From: Crystallibacter degradans
GTDB taxonomy: Bacteria; Actinomycetota; Actinomycetes; Actinomycetales; Micrococcaceae
Direction: 5' to 3'
Assembly: GCF_012952295.1 (NCBI RefSeq)
Contig: NZ_JABBCH010000003.1
Location: 334,130-398,129, forward strand
Length of the DNA stretch: 64,000 nucleotides
Both the position numbers and the translations under genes were made by a program. Of this stretch, positions 16,970 to 26,328 are shown piece by piece; the stretch's first letter is position 1, and each line of letters begins with the position of its first letter. The notes under the pieces are model-generated. The model saw nothing but the letters and a program-made list of their open reading frames with translations. It made no database searches and had not been told where the DNA came from.

Positions 16970-19573
16970 CTACTTCGTCCGGACAGTCAGGCCTTCGGCA
17001 CCGCCCTCGAGGGAGACATCGGAGACGTCCACCAGGACGGTGTCACCGTCCGAAATGTCACCGGAGAGCAGGCCGCGGGCCAACCGGTCGCCGATCTCCC
17101 GCTGTACCAGGCGGCGCAGCGGACGGGCGCCGTACGCAGGATCAAAGCCGGTCAACGCCAGCCACTCGCGTGCGCCGTCGGTTACCTCCAAGGTGAGCCG
17201 GCGCTCATTGAGCCTGGCCGCGAGCGACTGCACCTGCAGGTCCACGATCCGGGACAGCTCTTCGATGCTCAGCGGATCAAACATGATCACGTCGTCCAAG
17301 CGGTTCAGGAATTCCGGCTTGAAGCTCGCGTTGACCACCTTCATGACCGCTTCGCGCTTCTGCCCGTCGTCCAACATCGGGTCAACCAGGAACTGGGAGC
17401 CCAGGTTGGAGGTCAGCACCAGGATCACGTTGCGGAAGTCCACCGTGCGGCCTTGGCCGTCAGTGAGCCGTCCGTCGTCGAGCACCTGGAGCAGGATGTC
17501 GAACACTTCCGGATGCGCCTTCTCAACCTCGTCCAGCAGCACTACCGAGTACGGCCGGCGGCGGACTGCTTCGGTCAGCTGGCCGCCTTCTTCGTAACCG
17601 ACATATCCAGGAGGGGCACCCACGAGGCGGGACACGGAATGCTTCTCCGAGTACTCGCTCATATCGATCCGGACCATAGCGCGCTCGTCGTCGAACAAGA
17701 AGTCCGCCAGTGCCTTGGCCAGCTCGGTCTTACCGACGCCCGTGGGTCCCAAGAAGAGGAAGGAGCCGGTGGGGCGGTCCGGATCGCTGATCCCGGCCCG
17801 GGCCCGCCGGACAGCGTCGGACACGGACGTTACCGCCTTGGACTGGCCGATCAGCCGTCCCCCGATGAACTGTTCCATCTGGAGCAGCTTCTGCGACTCC
17901 CCCTGCAGCATCCGCCCGGCAGGAATGCCCGTCCACGCCGAGATGACCTCGGCGATGTCGTCCGCTCCAACATCCTCGGACACCATCAATTCCGGTGCTT
18001 CCGTCTGGGTTTCGGCTGCCTGGGCAGCATCCAAGTCCTTCTGCAAGGCAGGGATTTCACCATAGAGAATACGGGAAGCCTCGGCCAGGTCGCCGTCACG
18101 CTGGGCCTTGTCCGCCAGGCTGCGCAGCTCATCGAGTTTGGCCTTCAGATCACCCACCCGGTTCAAGCCGGCCTTCTCGGCTTCCCAGCGGGCATTGAGG
18201 GCAGCCAGTTGCTCCTTCTTGTCAGCCATGTCAGCGCGCAAAGCCTCGAGCCGCTCCTGTGATGCCACATCCGTTTCATCGGCGAGGGCCAGTTCCTCCA
18301 TAGTCAGCCGGTCCACGGCACGGCGGAGCTGGTCGATCTCCTCGGGAGCCGAGTCGATTTCCATCCGCAGCCGGGAGGCGGCTTCGTCCACCAGGTCGAT
18401 CGCCTTGTCCGGCAGTTGCCGGCCGGCGATGTACCGGTTGGATAGGGTAGCCGCGGCGACCAAAGCCGAGTCGGCAATGGAAACCTTGTGGTGCGCTTCG
18501 TAACGTTCCTTCAGGCCGCGCAGGATGCCGATGGTGTCATCCACGCTGGGTTCCCCCACGTATACCTGCTGGAAGCGGCGCTCCAACGCCGGATCCTTCT
18601 CCACGTTCTCGCGGTATTCATCCAGCGTGGTGGCGCCGATCAGCCGCAGTTCACCGCGGGCCAGCATCGGTTTGAGCATGTTGCCCGCATCCATGGACCC
18701 TTCGGAGGCGCCGGCGCCGACAACGGTGTGGAGCTCGTCGATAAAGGTGACGATCTGACCGTCCGAGTTCTTGATTTCCTCCAGCACGGCCTTGAGCCGC
18801 TCCTCGAATTCACCGCGGTATTTGGCACCGGCCACCATGGAGCCGAGGTCGAGGCTGATCAGCGTCTTGCCCCGCAGCGACTCCGGGACGTCCCCGGCAA
18901 CCATGCGCTGCGCCAGCCCCTCCACAACAGCGGTCTTGCCGACGCCCGGCTCACCGATCAGTACAGGGTTGTTCTTGGTGCGCCGGGAGAGAACCTGGAC
19001 AACGCGCCGGATCTCGGAGTCGCGCCCGATGACCGGATCCAACTTGCCGGAGCGTGCAATGGCGGTCAGATCCACACCAAATTTCTCCAGCGCTTGAAAC
19101 GTGTTTTCCGGATCCGCGCTGTCCACCCTGCGGTCACCGCGCACACCGGGCAGCGCCGCCTGCAGAGCTTCGTGTGAAGCGCCGGCGTCGCGCAGGATTT
19201 TGCCGGTGGCAGCCGAATCAGCCGCCAGCCCCAACAGCAGGTGCTCGGTAGACACGTAGGAGTCACCCAGCTTTTCGGCCTCCTGCTGCGCCACGTTGAT
19301 GACCTGCAGAATGGCGCGCGAGTACTGTGCCTGCGCCACCGAAGACCCGGACGATGCCGGCAGGGCCTTGATGGCCGAACTGGCCTGGACGCTGACCGCA
19401 TCAGGATCAGAGCCCGTGGCTTTTAGAAGTGCGACGGCGACACCTTCGCGCTGGTCCATCAGCGCCTTAAGCAGGTGCGCAGGCTCAATCTGTGGGTTTC
19501 CCGCCGTTGAGGCGTTCATGGCAGCGGAGGAGAGAGCCTCCTGGCTCTTGGTAGTGAATTTGGCGTCCAACAC
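16970..19573 (-). CDS. clpB: ClpB disaggregase (AAA+ chaperone)
   Basis: 867 residues, the full Hsp100 length. It has an N-terminal Clp repeat domain, a first AAA+ module with Walker A GEPGVGKT, a coiled-coil middle domain (about 410-530, Glu/Ala/Arg-rich) and a second AAA+ module with [15 protein letters not shown]. It extracts proteins from aggregates together with DnaK, DnaJ and GrpE, whose genes lie 11 kb away. The start is GTG 19573 after GAAGGGAG. The promoter overlaps HAIR-type repeats, so HspR control is expected. Confidence 0.97.
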   Translation of the reverse strand: MLDAKFTTKSQEALSSAAMNASTAGNPQIEPAHLLKALMDQREGVAVALLKATGSDPDAVSVQASSAIKALPASSGSSVAQAQYSRAILQVINVAQQEAEKLGDSYVSTEHLLLGLAADSAATGKILRDAGASHEALQAALPGVRGDRRVDSADPENTFQALEKFGVDLTAIARSGKLDPVIGRDSEIRRVVQVLSRRTKNNPVLIGEPGVGKTAVVEGLAQRMVAGDVPESLRGKTLISLDLGSMVAGAKYRGEFEERLKAVLEEIKNSDGQIVTFIDELHTVVGAGASEGSMDAGNMLKPMLARGELRLIGATTLDEYRENVEKDPALERRFQQVYVGEPSVDDTIGILRGLKERYEAHHKVSIADSALVAAATLSNRYIAGRQLPDKAIDLVDEAASRLRMEIDSAPEEIDQLRRAVDRLTMEELALADETDVASQERLEALRADMADKKEQLAALNARWEAEKAGLNRVGDLKAKLDELRSLADKAQRDGDLAEASRILYGEIPALQKDLDAAQAAETQTEAPELMVSEDVGADDIAEVISAWTGIPAGRMLQGESQKLLQMEQFIGGRLIGQSKAVTSVSDAVRRARAGISDPDRPTGSFLFLGPTGVGKTELAKALADFLFDDERAMVRIDMSEYSEKHSVSRLVGAPPGYVGYEEGGQLTEAVRRRPYSVVLLDEVEKAHPEVFDILLQVLDDGRLTDGQGRTVDFRNVILVLTSNLGSQFLVDPMLDDGQKREAVMKVVNASFKPEFLNRLDDVIMFDPLSIEELSRIVDLQVQSLAARLNERRLTLEVTDGAREWLALTGFDPAYGARPLRRLVQREIGDRLARGLLSGDISDGDTVLVDVSDVSLEGGAEGLTVRTK

Positions 19574-19609
19574 GAGCTCCCTTCCATCGGCGGTTAATGC
19601 ATAACTTCA

Positions 19610-19640
19610 ACTCAACTAAGTTGAGTGTACTACGCTCAAC
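19610..19640. promoter_or_regulatory. HAIR-type HspR operator at clpB
   Basis: GTTGAGT-GTACTAC-GCTCAAC (19620-19640) matches the HAIR consensus CTTGAGT-N7-ACTCAAG at 11 of 14 arm positions. A third half-site ACTCAAC (19610-19616) faces the first across 3 bp, forming a compound array. Confidence 0.8.
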
Positions 19641-19652
19641 TTTGGAAGTAAA
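19624..19652 (-). promoter_or_regulatory. clpB promoter (-35 TTTACT, -10 TACACT)
   Basis: On the minus strand TTTACT (19652-19647), a 17-bp spacer and TACACT (19629-19624). The -10 box lies inside the HspR operator, so bound repressor would block polymerase. Confidence 0.6.
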
Positions 19653-19759
19653 CTTATCCACAGCCCCTTCGGGGGCACCCACTCTTATCGTGGCATCCGA
19701 AAACAGGTACGTGAAGGGAACCGGCTGGATAGCGTGTGCGGCTCCTCGCGTCGCGGTAC

Positions 19760-19765
19760 TACTCT
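19760..19765 (+). promoter_or_regulatory. -10 box (TACTCT) upstream of the GNAT gene
   Basis: TACTCT sits 6 nt before an ATG at 19772 that opens a 20-codon frame overlapping the GNAT start. The true GNAT start at 19812 would then have a 40-nt leader. Confidence 0.4.
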
Positions 19766-19811
19766 GGTGTCATGGTAGGAATTCCGGCGGCAGGGCCACG
19801 ACGGGAAGTCG

Positions 19812-20339
19812 ATGGAAACAACACTGCAGACTGAGCGCCTGATCCTCAACCGACCCCGGGGCGAGGACGTGGACGCCATGTTCCGCATGCTCTCCGACCA
19901 GCGGACAACACGGCACAACCCGGGTGACGCTCTGGGCTGGCGCGAGGAAGCAGAAGGCCTGTTTGCCCATTGGGAGGACCAGTGGGACCACCACGGAGTG
20001 GGCTACTTTGCCGTCCGGCTGCCCGAACGCCAGGACCCGATAGGTTTTGCCGGCGTCAAACATGTACTGCTCGATGACCGTCCTGTCCTCAATCTGTACT
20101 ACCGGTTGGAGCACTGCTCCTGGGGAAAAGGCTATGGGACGGAAGCAGTCCGCGCCGTCGTCGTTCATGTGAACGAGTTGTTGGAACTGCCGCCCATCAT
20201 GGCCCGGGTCAAGCCTCGGAATGTCGCCTCCACAAAAATTGTTGCGGGTCTGGGTTTCATACCCGCACCCGGGCTGGACTTGGCTGCCGATGACGAGTAT
20301 GAGGACGTCTATGTGCTGAACTGGGACAGACAGCTCTGA
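19812..20339 (+). CDS. GNAT family N-acetyltransferase (RimJ/RimL-like)
   Basis: 175 residues of Acetyltransf_3 type: LQTERLILNRPRGEDVD at the N-terminus, the beta-4 strand VLNLYYRLEHCSWGKGYGTEAV with the acetyl-CoA loop GKGYGT, and NVASTKIVAGLGF in the last helix. It transfers an acetyl group to an amine of a small molecule or a protein N-terminus; the substrate is unknown. It is followed 15 bp later by hutD. Confidence 0.85.
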   Translation: METTLQTERLILNRPRGEDVDAMFRMLSDQRTTRHNPGDALGWREEAEGLFAHWEDQWDHHGVGYFAVRLPERQDPIGFAGVKHVLLDDRPVLNLYYRLEHCSWGKGYGTEAVRAVVVHVNELLELPPIMARVKPRNVASTKIVAGLGFIPAPGLDLAADDEYEDVYVLNWDRQL

Positions 20340-20354
20340 CCGATAAAGGAAAAC

Positions 20355-20957
20355 ATGCGCATCATTGAATTCGCGTCGTTGAAACCACAGCCCTGGCGCA
20401 ATGGCGGGGGCGTTACGCGTGAAATTGCGTTGGGTGGCATGGCAACGGAACCAGTGTGGCGGCTGAGTATCGCCGACGTCACGACGGCTGGCGGCTTCTC
20501 CGCTTTCCCCGGGATGGAGCGCACCTTCACCGTGATCGAGGGTGACGTTGTTGAGCTGACGGTGGACGGCTTTGCGCGCCGGCTAGAGCGTTTCCGCCCC
20601 TTTCGATTCGATGGCGGCAGCACCACCTCATGTGCGCTTCCCACGGGCGCCTGCCGCGCCCTGAACGTCATGACCCGCAAGGATTCCTTCGGTGCCGGCG
20701 TCCTCATTGCAGAGCTATCCAAGAAGCAACCTCTGCCCCTCCAGCCAGACCAGTTCCTCGTGCTGCTGCAGGGACAGGCGCAAGTTTTGGACGGAATCTC
20801 TACGCGGGCCCTGGCACCGTTCGACACCGTCGCCGGCAGCGCTCCGCAGGATGAAGCCGCCACGGCAGTACCGGGCGGGCCGCAAGACGATGTTCCGCCT
20901 CCGCCCGAAATCAGCGGCCGAGGTTTCGCCGCACTGGTTTCGGTCTTCGCCCTTTAG
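20355..20957 (+). CDS. HutD/Ves family protein
   Basis: 200 residues, bicupin-type. The N-terminal KPQPWRNGGGVTREIA and WRLSIADVTTAGGFSAFPGMERTFTVIEG are the HutD (DUF886) signature. Family members lie in histidine utilisation operons or stand alone, as here, and are thought to bind small ligands; no enzyme activity is established. AAAGGA a few nt before ATG 20355. Convergent with the yceI-type gene 6 bp away. Confidence 0.85.
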   Translation: MRIIEFASLKPQPWRNGGGVTREIALGGMATEPVWRLSIADVTTAGGFSAFPGMERTFTVIEGDVVELTVDGFARRLERFRPFRFDGGSTTSCALPTGACRALNVMTRKDSFGAGVLIAELSKKQPLPLQPDQFLVLLQGQAQVLDGISTRALAPFDTVAGSAPQDEAATAVPGGPQDDVPPPPEISGRGFAALVSVFAL

Positions 20958-20963
20958 CTGACG

Positions 20964-21521
20964 TCAACTGTTTTCGACTTTGACCGCGGAGACCTCGAAT
21001 TCGAGCAGGATCCGGTCCGACACCAGCACGCCGCCGGAGTCCATCGCGGTGTTCCATTTGACGCCGAAATCCTGGCGGTTGATCCGGCGTGAGCCCTCGA
21101 AACCGGCGCGCAACTGCCCGCCCGGGTCCCGTTCGACGCCGACGAATTCAAGGGGAATGGAAATCTGCTTGGTTATGCCGCGGATGGTCAGATCTCCGTT
21201 GACGATGAAATTGCGCTCTTCCACCTGGTCGATCTGGGTGCTGACGAAGGTGATCTCCGGGTAGTTCGGTGCATCGAAGAAGTCGTTGGTCCGCAGGTGT
21301 CCGTCCCGCTGTTCGCTCCGCGTATCTATGCTGGCCACTTTGATGGCGAGCTTAACGGACGAATTGGACGGGTTCTCGACATCGGCATGGATGACCCCTT
21401 CGAACTCATTAAAGGCACCACGTACTTTGGTGACCATGGCATGTCGGGTGGAAAATCCAATGCGGGTGTGTGCCGGATCAAACCGCCACTCTCCGGACAA
21501 GTCGGCCGTGAGCTCAGACAT
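20964..21521 (-). CDS. YceI family lipid-binding-type protein
   Basis: 185 residues. GEWRFDPAHTRIGFSTRHAMVTKVRGAF is the YceI start, with TNDFFDAPNYPEITF and GDLTIRGITKQISIP further on. The family forms a lipocalin-like barrel that binds isoprenoid chains. Many members are secreted but this one has no signal peptide. AGGAGG 6-7 nt before ATG 21521 fixes the start; the frame is open for another 50 codons upstream but lacks support. Confidence 0.9.
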   Translation of the reverse strand: MSELTADLSGEWRFDPAHTRIGFSTRHAMVTKVRGAFNEFEGVIHADVENPSNSSVKLAIKVASIDTRSEQRDGHLRTNDFFDAPNYPEITFVSTQIDQVEERNFIVNGDLTIRGITKQISIPLEFVGVERDPGGQLRAGFEGSRRINRQDFGVKWNTAMDSGGVLVSDRILLEFEVSAVKVENS

Positions 21522-21750
21522 TGCTGCCTCCTGAATATTGGGCACAGGCACTGCCTCCCCAGGCAGCTGAATGTGTCCGGCCCATGAGTAGATAGCCTCA
21601 ACGGCTATGCAGGTAATTCCAGCACATCCACAGCCAGAATGCATCTGTTTTCCACAATGACTGATGCTCACGAGGGCACTGTTTCTGCGCCCCTGCGGGG
21701 GATGGCAAGATGGCGCTGACCGGGGCTATCTTCCTGGCCGCCAGCTCAAA

Positions 21751-21756
21751 TAGACT
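21751..21756 (+). promoter_or_regulatory. -10 box (TAGACT), leaderless start of the 21763 gene
   Basis: TAGACT, 6 nt, ATG 21763. Confidence 0.55.
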
Positions 21757-21762
21757 GTTGTC

Positions 21763-22233
21763 ATGACGGCACTAGACGCATCCCAGGGCATTGAGAATCT
21801 TTCATCCAGCCAGTGCTGGGAAATGTTCCGTAGTACTGATTTCGGTCGGCTCGCAGTAGTCGTGGAAGGGCACCCGGAGATTTTTCCGATCAACTACGTT
21901 GTGGATCATGGCTCCCTGGTATTCCGCACAGCGCAAGGCACGAAGCTGGATGGTGCACTGTCCGGAGTGAACGTCGCGTTTGAAACGGATGGCTACAACC
22001 CGGCGACCAATGTGGCTTGGAGCGTGATCATCAAGGGACCCGCTGAGCGCTTGAGCAGCATTGAAGACGTCCTGGCCTCGTCCATGCTGCCGCTGTTCCC
22101 CTGGCAGGGCGGCGAGAAGAACAACTTTGTCCGCGTTGTCCCCGCTGACATCACAGGGCGGCGCTTCCGCGTGCAGTCCGCCGCACGCCGCGATCCCGGA
22201 CTTAGCGATGCACGCCGACTCAACGTCGAATAG
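21763..22233 (+). CDS. PNPOx-like FMN-binding split-barrel protein
   Basis: 156 residues. FGRLAVVVEGHPEIFPINYVVDHGSLVFRTAQGTKL matches the flavin/F420-binding split barrel of pyridoxamine-5'-phosphate-oxidase-like proteins common in actinobacteria. Such proteins reduce or bind flavins or F420; no PNP oxidase residues are diagnostic here. It converges on the YccF gene 5 bp away. Confidence 0.82.
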   Translation: MTALDASQGIENLSSSQCWEMFRSTDFGRLAVVVEGHPEIFPINYVVDHGSLVFRTAQGTKLDGALSGVNVAFETDGYNPATNVAWSVIIKGPAERLSSIEDVLASSMLPLFPWQGGEKNNFVRVVPADITGRRFRVQSAARRDPGLSDARRLNVE

Positions 22234-22238
22234 TCGCT

Positions 22239-22688
22239 CTAGCGCCCGTACCCCGGGTACTTCCTGTCGTAACCGATGACCGGGTACTGCTTGTCATAGC
22301 CAATGAACGGTCGGTCCGTGGGCACAATTTCCTTTCCCAGCGGGGTCAGGGATACCGGAATCATCTTCAGGTTGGCGATTGCCATTGGAATGCCGATGAT
22401 CGTCGCCGCCTGGGCGATGGCCGTTGCCACGTGCCCGATGGCGATCCAGATCCCGGCCACCAGGATCCAGATGATATTGCCCAGCGTCGACATGACATAG
22501 GTACGGCCGCCTTTGTCAACCACCTTCCTGCCGAACGGCCACAGCGCATACCCCGCAATGCGGAAGGACGCGATGCCGAAGGGAATGGTAATGATCAGCG
22601 CGCAGCAGATGATGCCGGCCAGGAAATACCCAGCCGCCAACCAAATGCCGCCCAGCAGCAGCCAGATGATATTTAGTATTGCCCTCAT
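22239..22688 (-). CDS. YccF domain membrane protein
   Basis: 149 residues with two copies of the YccF repeat (NIIWLLLGGIWLAAGYFLAGI and NIIWILVAGIWIAIGHVATAI), each a pair of membrane segments followed by IPFGIASFRIA or IPMAIANLKM. The tail is a short Tyr/Gly/Pro-rich stretch. Function unknown. The family normally starts MR-ILNIIW, so ATG 22688 is chosen over the in-frame ATG nine codons upstream. Confidence 0.88.
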   Translation of the reverse strand: MRAILNIIWLLLGGIWLAAGYFLAGIICCALIITIPFGIASFRIAGYALWPFGRKVVDKGGRTYVMSTLGNIIWILVAGIWIAIGHVATAIAQAATIIGIPMAIANLKMIPVSLTPLGKEIVPTDRPFIGYDKQYPVIGYDRKYPGYGR

Positions 22689-22730
22689 ACCACCCATTCT
22701 GGCGGCTGGAACCAATATGCGCCATCAGGT

Positions 22731-22772
22731 AAGGCCCTGACCAACCCCTCAATCAGGGTCGGTCAGGGCCTT
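22731..22772. terminator. Hairpin after the DEAD-box helicase gene
   Basis: Perfect 12-bp arms AAGGCCCTGACC (22731-22742) and GGTCAGGGCCTT (22761-22772), 18-nt loop. It is placed to end the helicase transcript before the YccF gene on the same strand. Confidence 0.65.
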
Positions 22773-22806
22773 GACCTTGCGGGGCTCGTTGGGAGCCGCT
22801 GAGGAA

Positions 22807-24450
22807 CTAGCGGCTGCGGCGGGCGTTGCTGGCCGGCGCCGAGGCGCGGCGGTTGCCACGGCGGGGAGCGGACGACGAGGGCGCCTGACCGAGGCCGCGG
22901 CCCTCTCCACGTGCACTGGAGGACTGCTGTCCGCCGGCAGATCCTGCGGCCCGCTGTCCGGTGGCACGCTGTCCTGTGGCCGGACGGCGCGAGCGGCCCG
23001 GCTGAGCTACATCGGCGTCAGCACGGCGGCCACCCGGGGCGGCAGTATTGCGCGCTGCGGGCCCGCGGCCGGCTCCGTCTGCCGCAGTTGTGCGGCCCGT
23101 TCCGCCAGCGGATACACCCGCAGTTCGGCCCCGGCCGCCCTGGGACCGGGCAGCGCGCTTGCGCTGGGCATTGGCTCCGGTCGACTTGCCTTGCTTGGGG
23201 GCAGCACCACGGTGGACGGCTTTGGCATCCACCGCAGCACGGCGGGCTACCGGGTCCACGGGTGCCGCGACGTCGCCGACAAGTTTGGCCACTAGCGGAG
23301 AGGAAGCGGTGACAGATTCAAAGGCTACGTCAACACCGGCAGCCTTCATGAGCTTGCCGACTTCGAGCTTCTGGTCCGGAATCACGATGGTGACAACGGT
23401 GCCGTCGGTGCCGGCCCGGGCGGTACGGCCGGAACGGTGGAGGTAAGCCTTGTGTTCTGTGGGCGGGTCCACATGCACGACGAGTTCGATCTCATCAACG
23501 TGCACGCCCCGGGCGGCCACATCGGTGGCCACCAGAACGCGGACACCGCCCGAGGAGAACTCGGCCAGGTTCCGGTCGCGGGCATTCTGCGAAAGGTTTC
23601 CGTGCAGATCCACCGCGGGAATGCCTGCATCGCTCAGCGTCTTGGCCAGCTTGCGCGCGTGGTGCTTGGTCCGGGTGAACAGGATACGGCGGCCGGTGCC
23701 GGACGCCAGCGCCTTCACCAGCTGCTTCTTCACGGTCTGGTCCGGCGAGACGAGCACATGGTGTTCCATGGTGCTGACGGCGGCCTGCGGATTGTCCACG
23801 GAGTGGGTAAGGGGGTTGGACAGGTAGCGCTTGACGAGCTTGTCAACACCGTTGTCCAGGGTGGCGGAGAACAGCATCCGCTGCCCCTGTGTGGGAGTGG
23901 TATCAAGCAGGCGCTGGACCACGGGAAGGAAGCCCAGGTCCGCCATATGGTCCGCCTCATCGAGGACGGTGATTTCCACCGACTCCAGCGTGAGGATCTT
24001 CTGCTTCATCAGGTCCTCGAGACGCCCGGGGCAGGCGACCACAATATCGACACCGGCGCGCAGTGCTTTTTCCTGGCGCTGCTGGGAGACGCCGCCGTAG
24101 ATCACGGTGGTGTTCAGGCCCATTTCGCGGGCCAGCGGCTCGATAGTCGCGTTTAGCTGTGTGGCAAGCTCGCGGGTGGGAGCCAGCACCAGTCCCAGCG
24201 GGCGACCCGGCTTGCGGCGGTAGGCTGCTTCCTGGTCTGCCAGGCGGGCAACCAGGGGCAGGGCAAAAGCGAGCGTCTTTCCGGATCCGGTGCGGCCGCG
24301 GCCCAGGACGTCACGTCCGGCCAGCGTATCCGGGAGGGTTTCCACCTGGATCGGAAACGGTTCGGTGATGCCGCTGCCGGTCAGCGAGGTGACGAGCGGC
24401 GAGGGAACTCCGAGCTGCCTAAAAGAGCGCACGGCAGTAGAGGTAGTCAT
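22807..24450 (-). CDS. DEAD-box RNA helicase
   Basis: 547 residues. Q motif region (FRQLGVPSPLVTSLTGSGITEPFPIQ), Walker A GRTGSGKT, PTRELA, CPGRL, DEAD, SAT, then VLVATDVAARG and HRSGRTAR in the second RecA domain. The last 150 residues are basic and Gly/Arg/Ala-rich, an RNA-binding tail as in cold-shock helicases. It unwinds RNA duplexes in ribosome assembly or mRNA turnover. The 252 bp to the divergent trmB gene could hold a long 5' leader, as known for autoregulated helicases. Confidence 0.94.
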   Translation of the reverse strand: MTTSTAVRSFRQLGVPSPLVTSLTGSGITEPFPIQVETLPDTLAGRDVLGRGRTGSGKTLAFALPLVARLADQEAAYRRKPGRPLGLVLAPTRELATQLNATIEPLAREMGLNTTVIYGGVSQQRQEKALRAGVDIVVACPGRLEDLMKQKILTLESVEITVLDEADHMADLGFLPVVQRLLDTTPTQGQRMLFSATLDNGVDKLVKRYLSNPLTHSVDNPQAAVSTMEHHVLVSPDQTVKKQLVKALASGTGRRILFTRTKHHARKLAKTLSDAGIPAVDLHGNLSQNARDRNLAEFSSGGVRVLVATDVAARGVHVDEIELVVHVDPPTEHKAYLHRSGRTARAGTDGTVVTIVIPDQKLEVGKLMKAAGVDVAFESVTASSPLVAKLVGDVAAPVDPVARRAAVDAKAVHRGAAPKQGKSTGANAQRKRAARSQGGRGRTAGVSAGGTGRTTAADGAGRGPAARNTAAPGGRRADADVAQPGRSRRPATGQRATGQRAAGSAGGQQSSSARGEGRGLGQAPSSSAPRRGNRRASAPASNARRSR

Positions 24451-24689
24451 GAGAGTAATCAGTTACTTTCGGTCAGTGTCCCCGGCACCGGTATGGCCCA
24501 GGGTTTCGCCGAAGAAAATCATCAGACAGAGTCAACCGCTCGGCTTCTTACCTGTTGGTCAGGACTTCTGGAGAAGCGATGGAACTGCGGGAGAAATGTG
24601 AAAGCGTTCATCGACGCAGGGAACGTACAGCAATGCACGCTCCAAGTAGGTCAAGTTTACCAGCCCCACGGCATCGTCCCGACCACGGC

Positions 24690-24695
24690 TATTCT
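24690..24695 (+). promoter_or_regulatory. -10 box (TATTCT), leaderless start of trmB
   Basis: TATTCT, 7 nt, ATG 24703. The rest of the gap 24451-24689 shows no gene or clear hairpin. Confidence 0.55.
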
Positions 24696-24702
24696 GAAGT
24701 AG

Positions 24703-25644
24703 ATGACTCACGAGACCAGTTCTTCGCACACACCTTCATCCGGCAGCACCGGCAACGCTGACGGCGACGCCGAAACCGCGCCTGCGGCGGAGCCGTTCCT
24801 GACCCGTACCGTCAGCTTTGTCCGCCGCGGCAACCGGCTGCAGGGACGCCGGCAGCAGGCCTGGAACGACTATGCCGAAAAGTACGTGATCGACGTCCCG
24901 CGGGACAGAACCGACACGTCCGTGCATCCGGATTTCGTCCTCGACGTAGCCGCCGCCTTCGACCGCGAAGCTCCGCTCGTCGTCGAAATCGGATCCGGAC
25001 TCGGCGAAGCCGTCTGTCATGCCGCCGAGCAGGACCCCGCGCGCAATTTCCTGGCGCTGGAGGTCTACAAGCCCGGTCTGGCGCAAACCTTGCTGCGGGT
25101 GGGGCAAAAGGGTTTGCGCAATGTCCGGGTGGTCCAGGCGAACGCCCCGGAGGTACTCGCCACAATGCTGCCAGCCGGTTCGGTCAACGAACTGTGGGTT
25201 TTTTTCCCCGACCCGTGGCATAAGACCCGGCACCATAAGCGTCGCCTCGTGCAGGAAAGTTTCGCCGGGCTGGCGGCGCGCGTGCTGGAGCCGGGAGGCT
25301 TGTGGCGGTTGGCCACGGACTGGTCGTCCTACGCCATCCAGATGCGCGACGTGGGCGATGCCGCGAAAGACTTTGACAATGTCCACGCCGGCGAACGTTT
25401 CGGCGCCGACAGTCCGCTGACCAAGGTCTGGGAAAGCGGCGTCGAAAAAGTGGTCGGCGGAGCCCCGGTCCGCGAGGGCAAGTTGCCTGTCAGCACCGGC
25501 AACGCAAGCGAGGGTGAAGGCATGGACGACATCGGCGGCTGGGCGCCGCGGTTCGAGGGCCGGGCCTTGACCAGCTTCGAGCAGAAAGCGCATGAGGCAG
25601 GCCGGGAGATTTTCGACCTGACTTACCGCCGCAAGCAGCCGTAG
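24703..25644 (+). CDS. trmB: tRNA (guanine-N7-)-methyltransferase
   Basis: 313 residues. It methylates G46 of tRNAs using SAM. VVEIGSGLGEAV is the SAM-binding loop, and VFFPDPWHKTRHHKRR is the TrmB signature. An N-terminal extension of about 50 residues and an insertion near residues 240-275 (acidic, Gly-rich) make it longer than the 240-residue E. coli enzyme, as usual in actinobacteria. Convergent with the anti-sigma gene. Confidence 0.95.
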   Translation: MTHETSSSHTPSSGSTGNADGDAETAPAAEPFLTRTVSFVRRGNRLQGRRQQAWNDYAEKYVIDVPRDRTDTSVHPDFVLDVAAAFDREAPLVVEIGSGLGEAVCHAAEQDPARNFLALEVYKPGLAQTLLRVGQKGLRNVRVVQANAPEVLATMLPAGSVNELWVFFPDPWHKTRHHKRRLVQESFAGLAARVLEPGGLWRLATDWSSYAIQMRDVGDAAKDFDNVHAGERFGADSPLTKVWESGVEKVVGGAPVREGKLPVSTGNASEGEGMDDIGGWAPRFEGRALTSFEQKAHEAGREIFDLTYRRKQP

Positions 25645-25656
25645 TCGCTGGCTGCT
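25634..25656. terminator. Weak hairpin between trmB and the anti-sigma gene
   Basis: 7-bp arms AGCAGCC (25634-25640) and GGCTGCT (25650-25656) with a 9-nt loop, between convergent genes and overlapping the end of trmB. No T-run. Confidence 0.3.
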
Positions 25657-25668
25657 GGCCGCGGCCGT

Positions 25669-26328
25669 TCAGTCGCGCGTGACTACCGAGGCGACCGGAA
25701 CAGCGGCATCATTCTTGATCTCGACCCTGACAATATCTTCAGTTCCCACGTCGGTAGCTGCCGTGAGCCGTGCCCGGCCTGCGGGTGTTGCTTTCCACGT
25801 CGCCACCTGGCTGGCCTTGCCTGTGGAATCGGTGACCCAGAGGGAGAGTACGCCGCTGTTGGGCAGTTGCTCGCCGTCCACAGCCAGCTCGGTGCCCCAC
25901 CGCTTGTACACCAGGTCCAGATCTACCTGCAGGCCGCGGGAGGAAGCCATCGTATAACTGTCCATCTCCTGCTCCGGCGCCGTGACAACCGGTCCCACGA
26001 CCGCGCCGATGATCAGCGATGCCGCGGCGACGGCGGCGACCAAGCCAGCCACCCGGCGTCGTGCTTTGCGGCGGCGCACTGCCAATTCGTTCAGCAGCCG
26101 CTTGGTATTCTGCTCGATTTCTTCGATGGGCGGTTGCGCCAGCTCCAACGCTTCGTCCCGCGGCACGGCGTCCAGCATGCCCGGGAGGCTCTCCAGCTCG
26201 GCGGCTTCCTGACGGCAGACCGGACAATCATTGAGGTGCGCTTCGAATGCCCTCGCCTCATCCCGCCGGAGACCGCCGAGGATGTAAAGCCCGAGCAGTT
26301 CCCGCAGCTGCTCATGGTCGCCTTTCAT
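25669..26328 (-). CDS. RskA-like anti-sigma factor
   Basis: 219 residues. The zinc anti-sigma motif H31-x3-C35-x2-C38 sits in a helical cytoplasmic domain. One membrane helix covers about 93-115, and the C-terminal 100 residues form an outside domain like RskA of mycobacteria. It should hold the adjacent ECF sigma factor at the membrane until regulated proteolysis. The ATG overlaps the sigma stop (ATGA), so the pair are made in step. The signal is unknown. Confidence 0.88.
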   Translation of the reverse strand: MKGDHEQLRELLGLYILGGLRRDEARAFEAHLNDCPVCRQEAAELESLPGMLDAVPRDEALELAQPPIEEIEQNTKRLLNELAVRRRKARRRVAGLVAAVAAASLIIGAVVGPVVTAPEQEMDSYTMASSRGLQVDLDLVYKRWGTELAVDGEQLPNSGVLSLWVTDSTGKASQVATWKATPAGRARLTAATDVGTEDIVRVEIKNDAAVPVASVVTRD

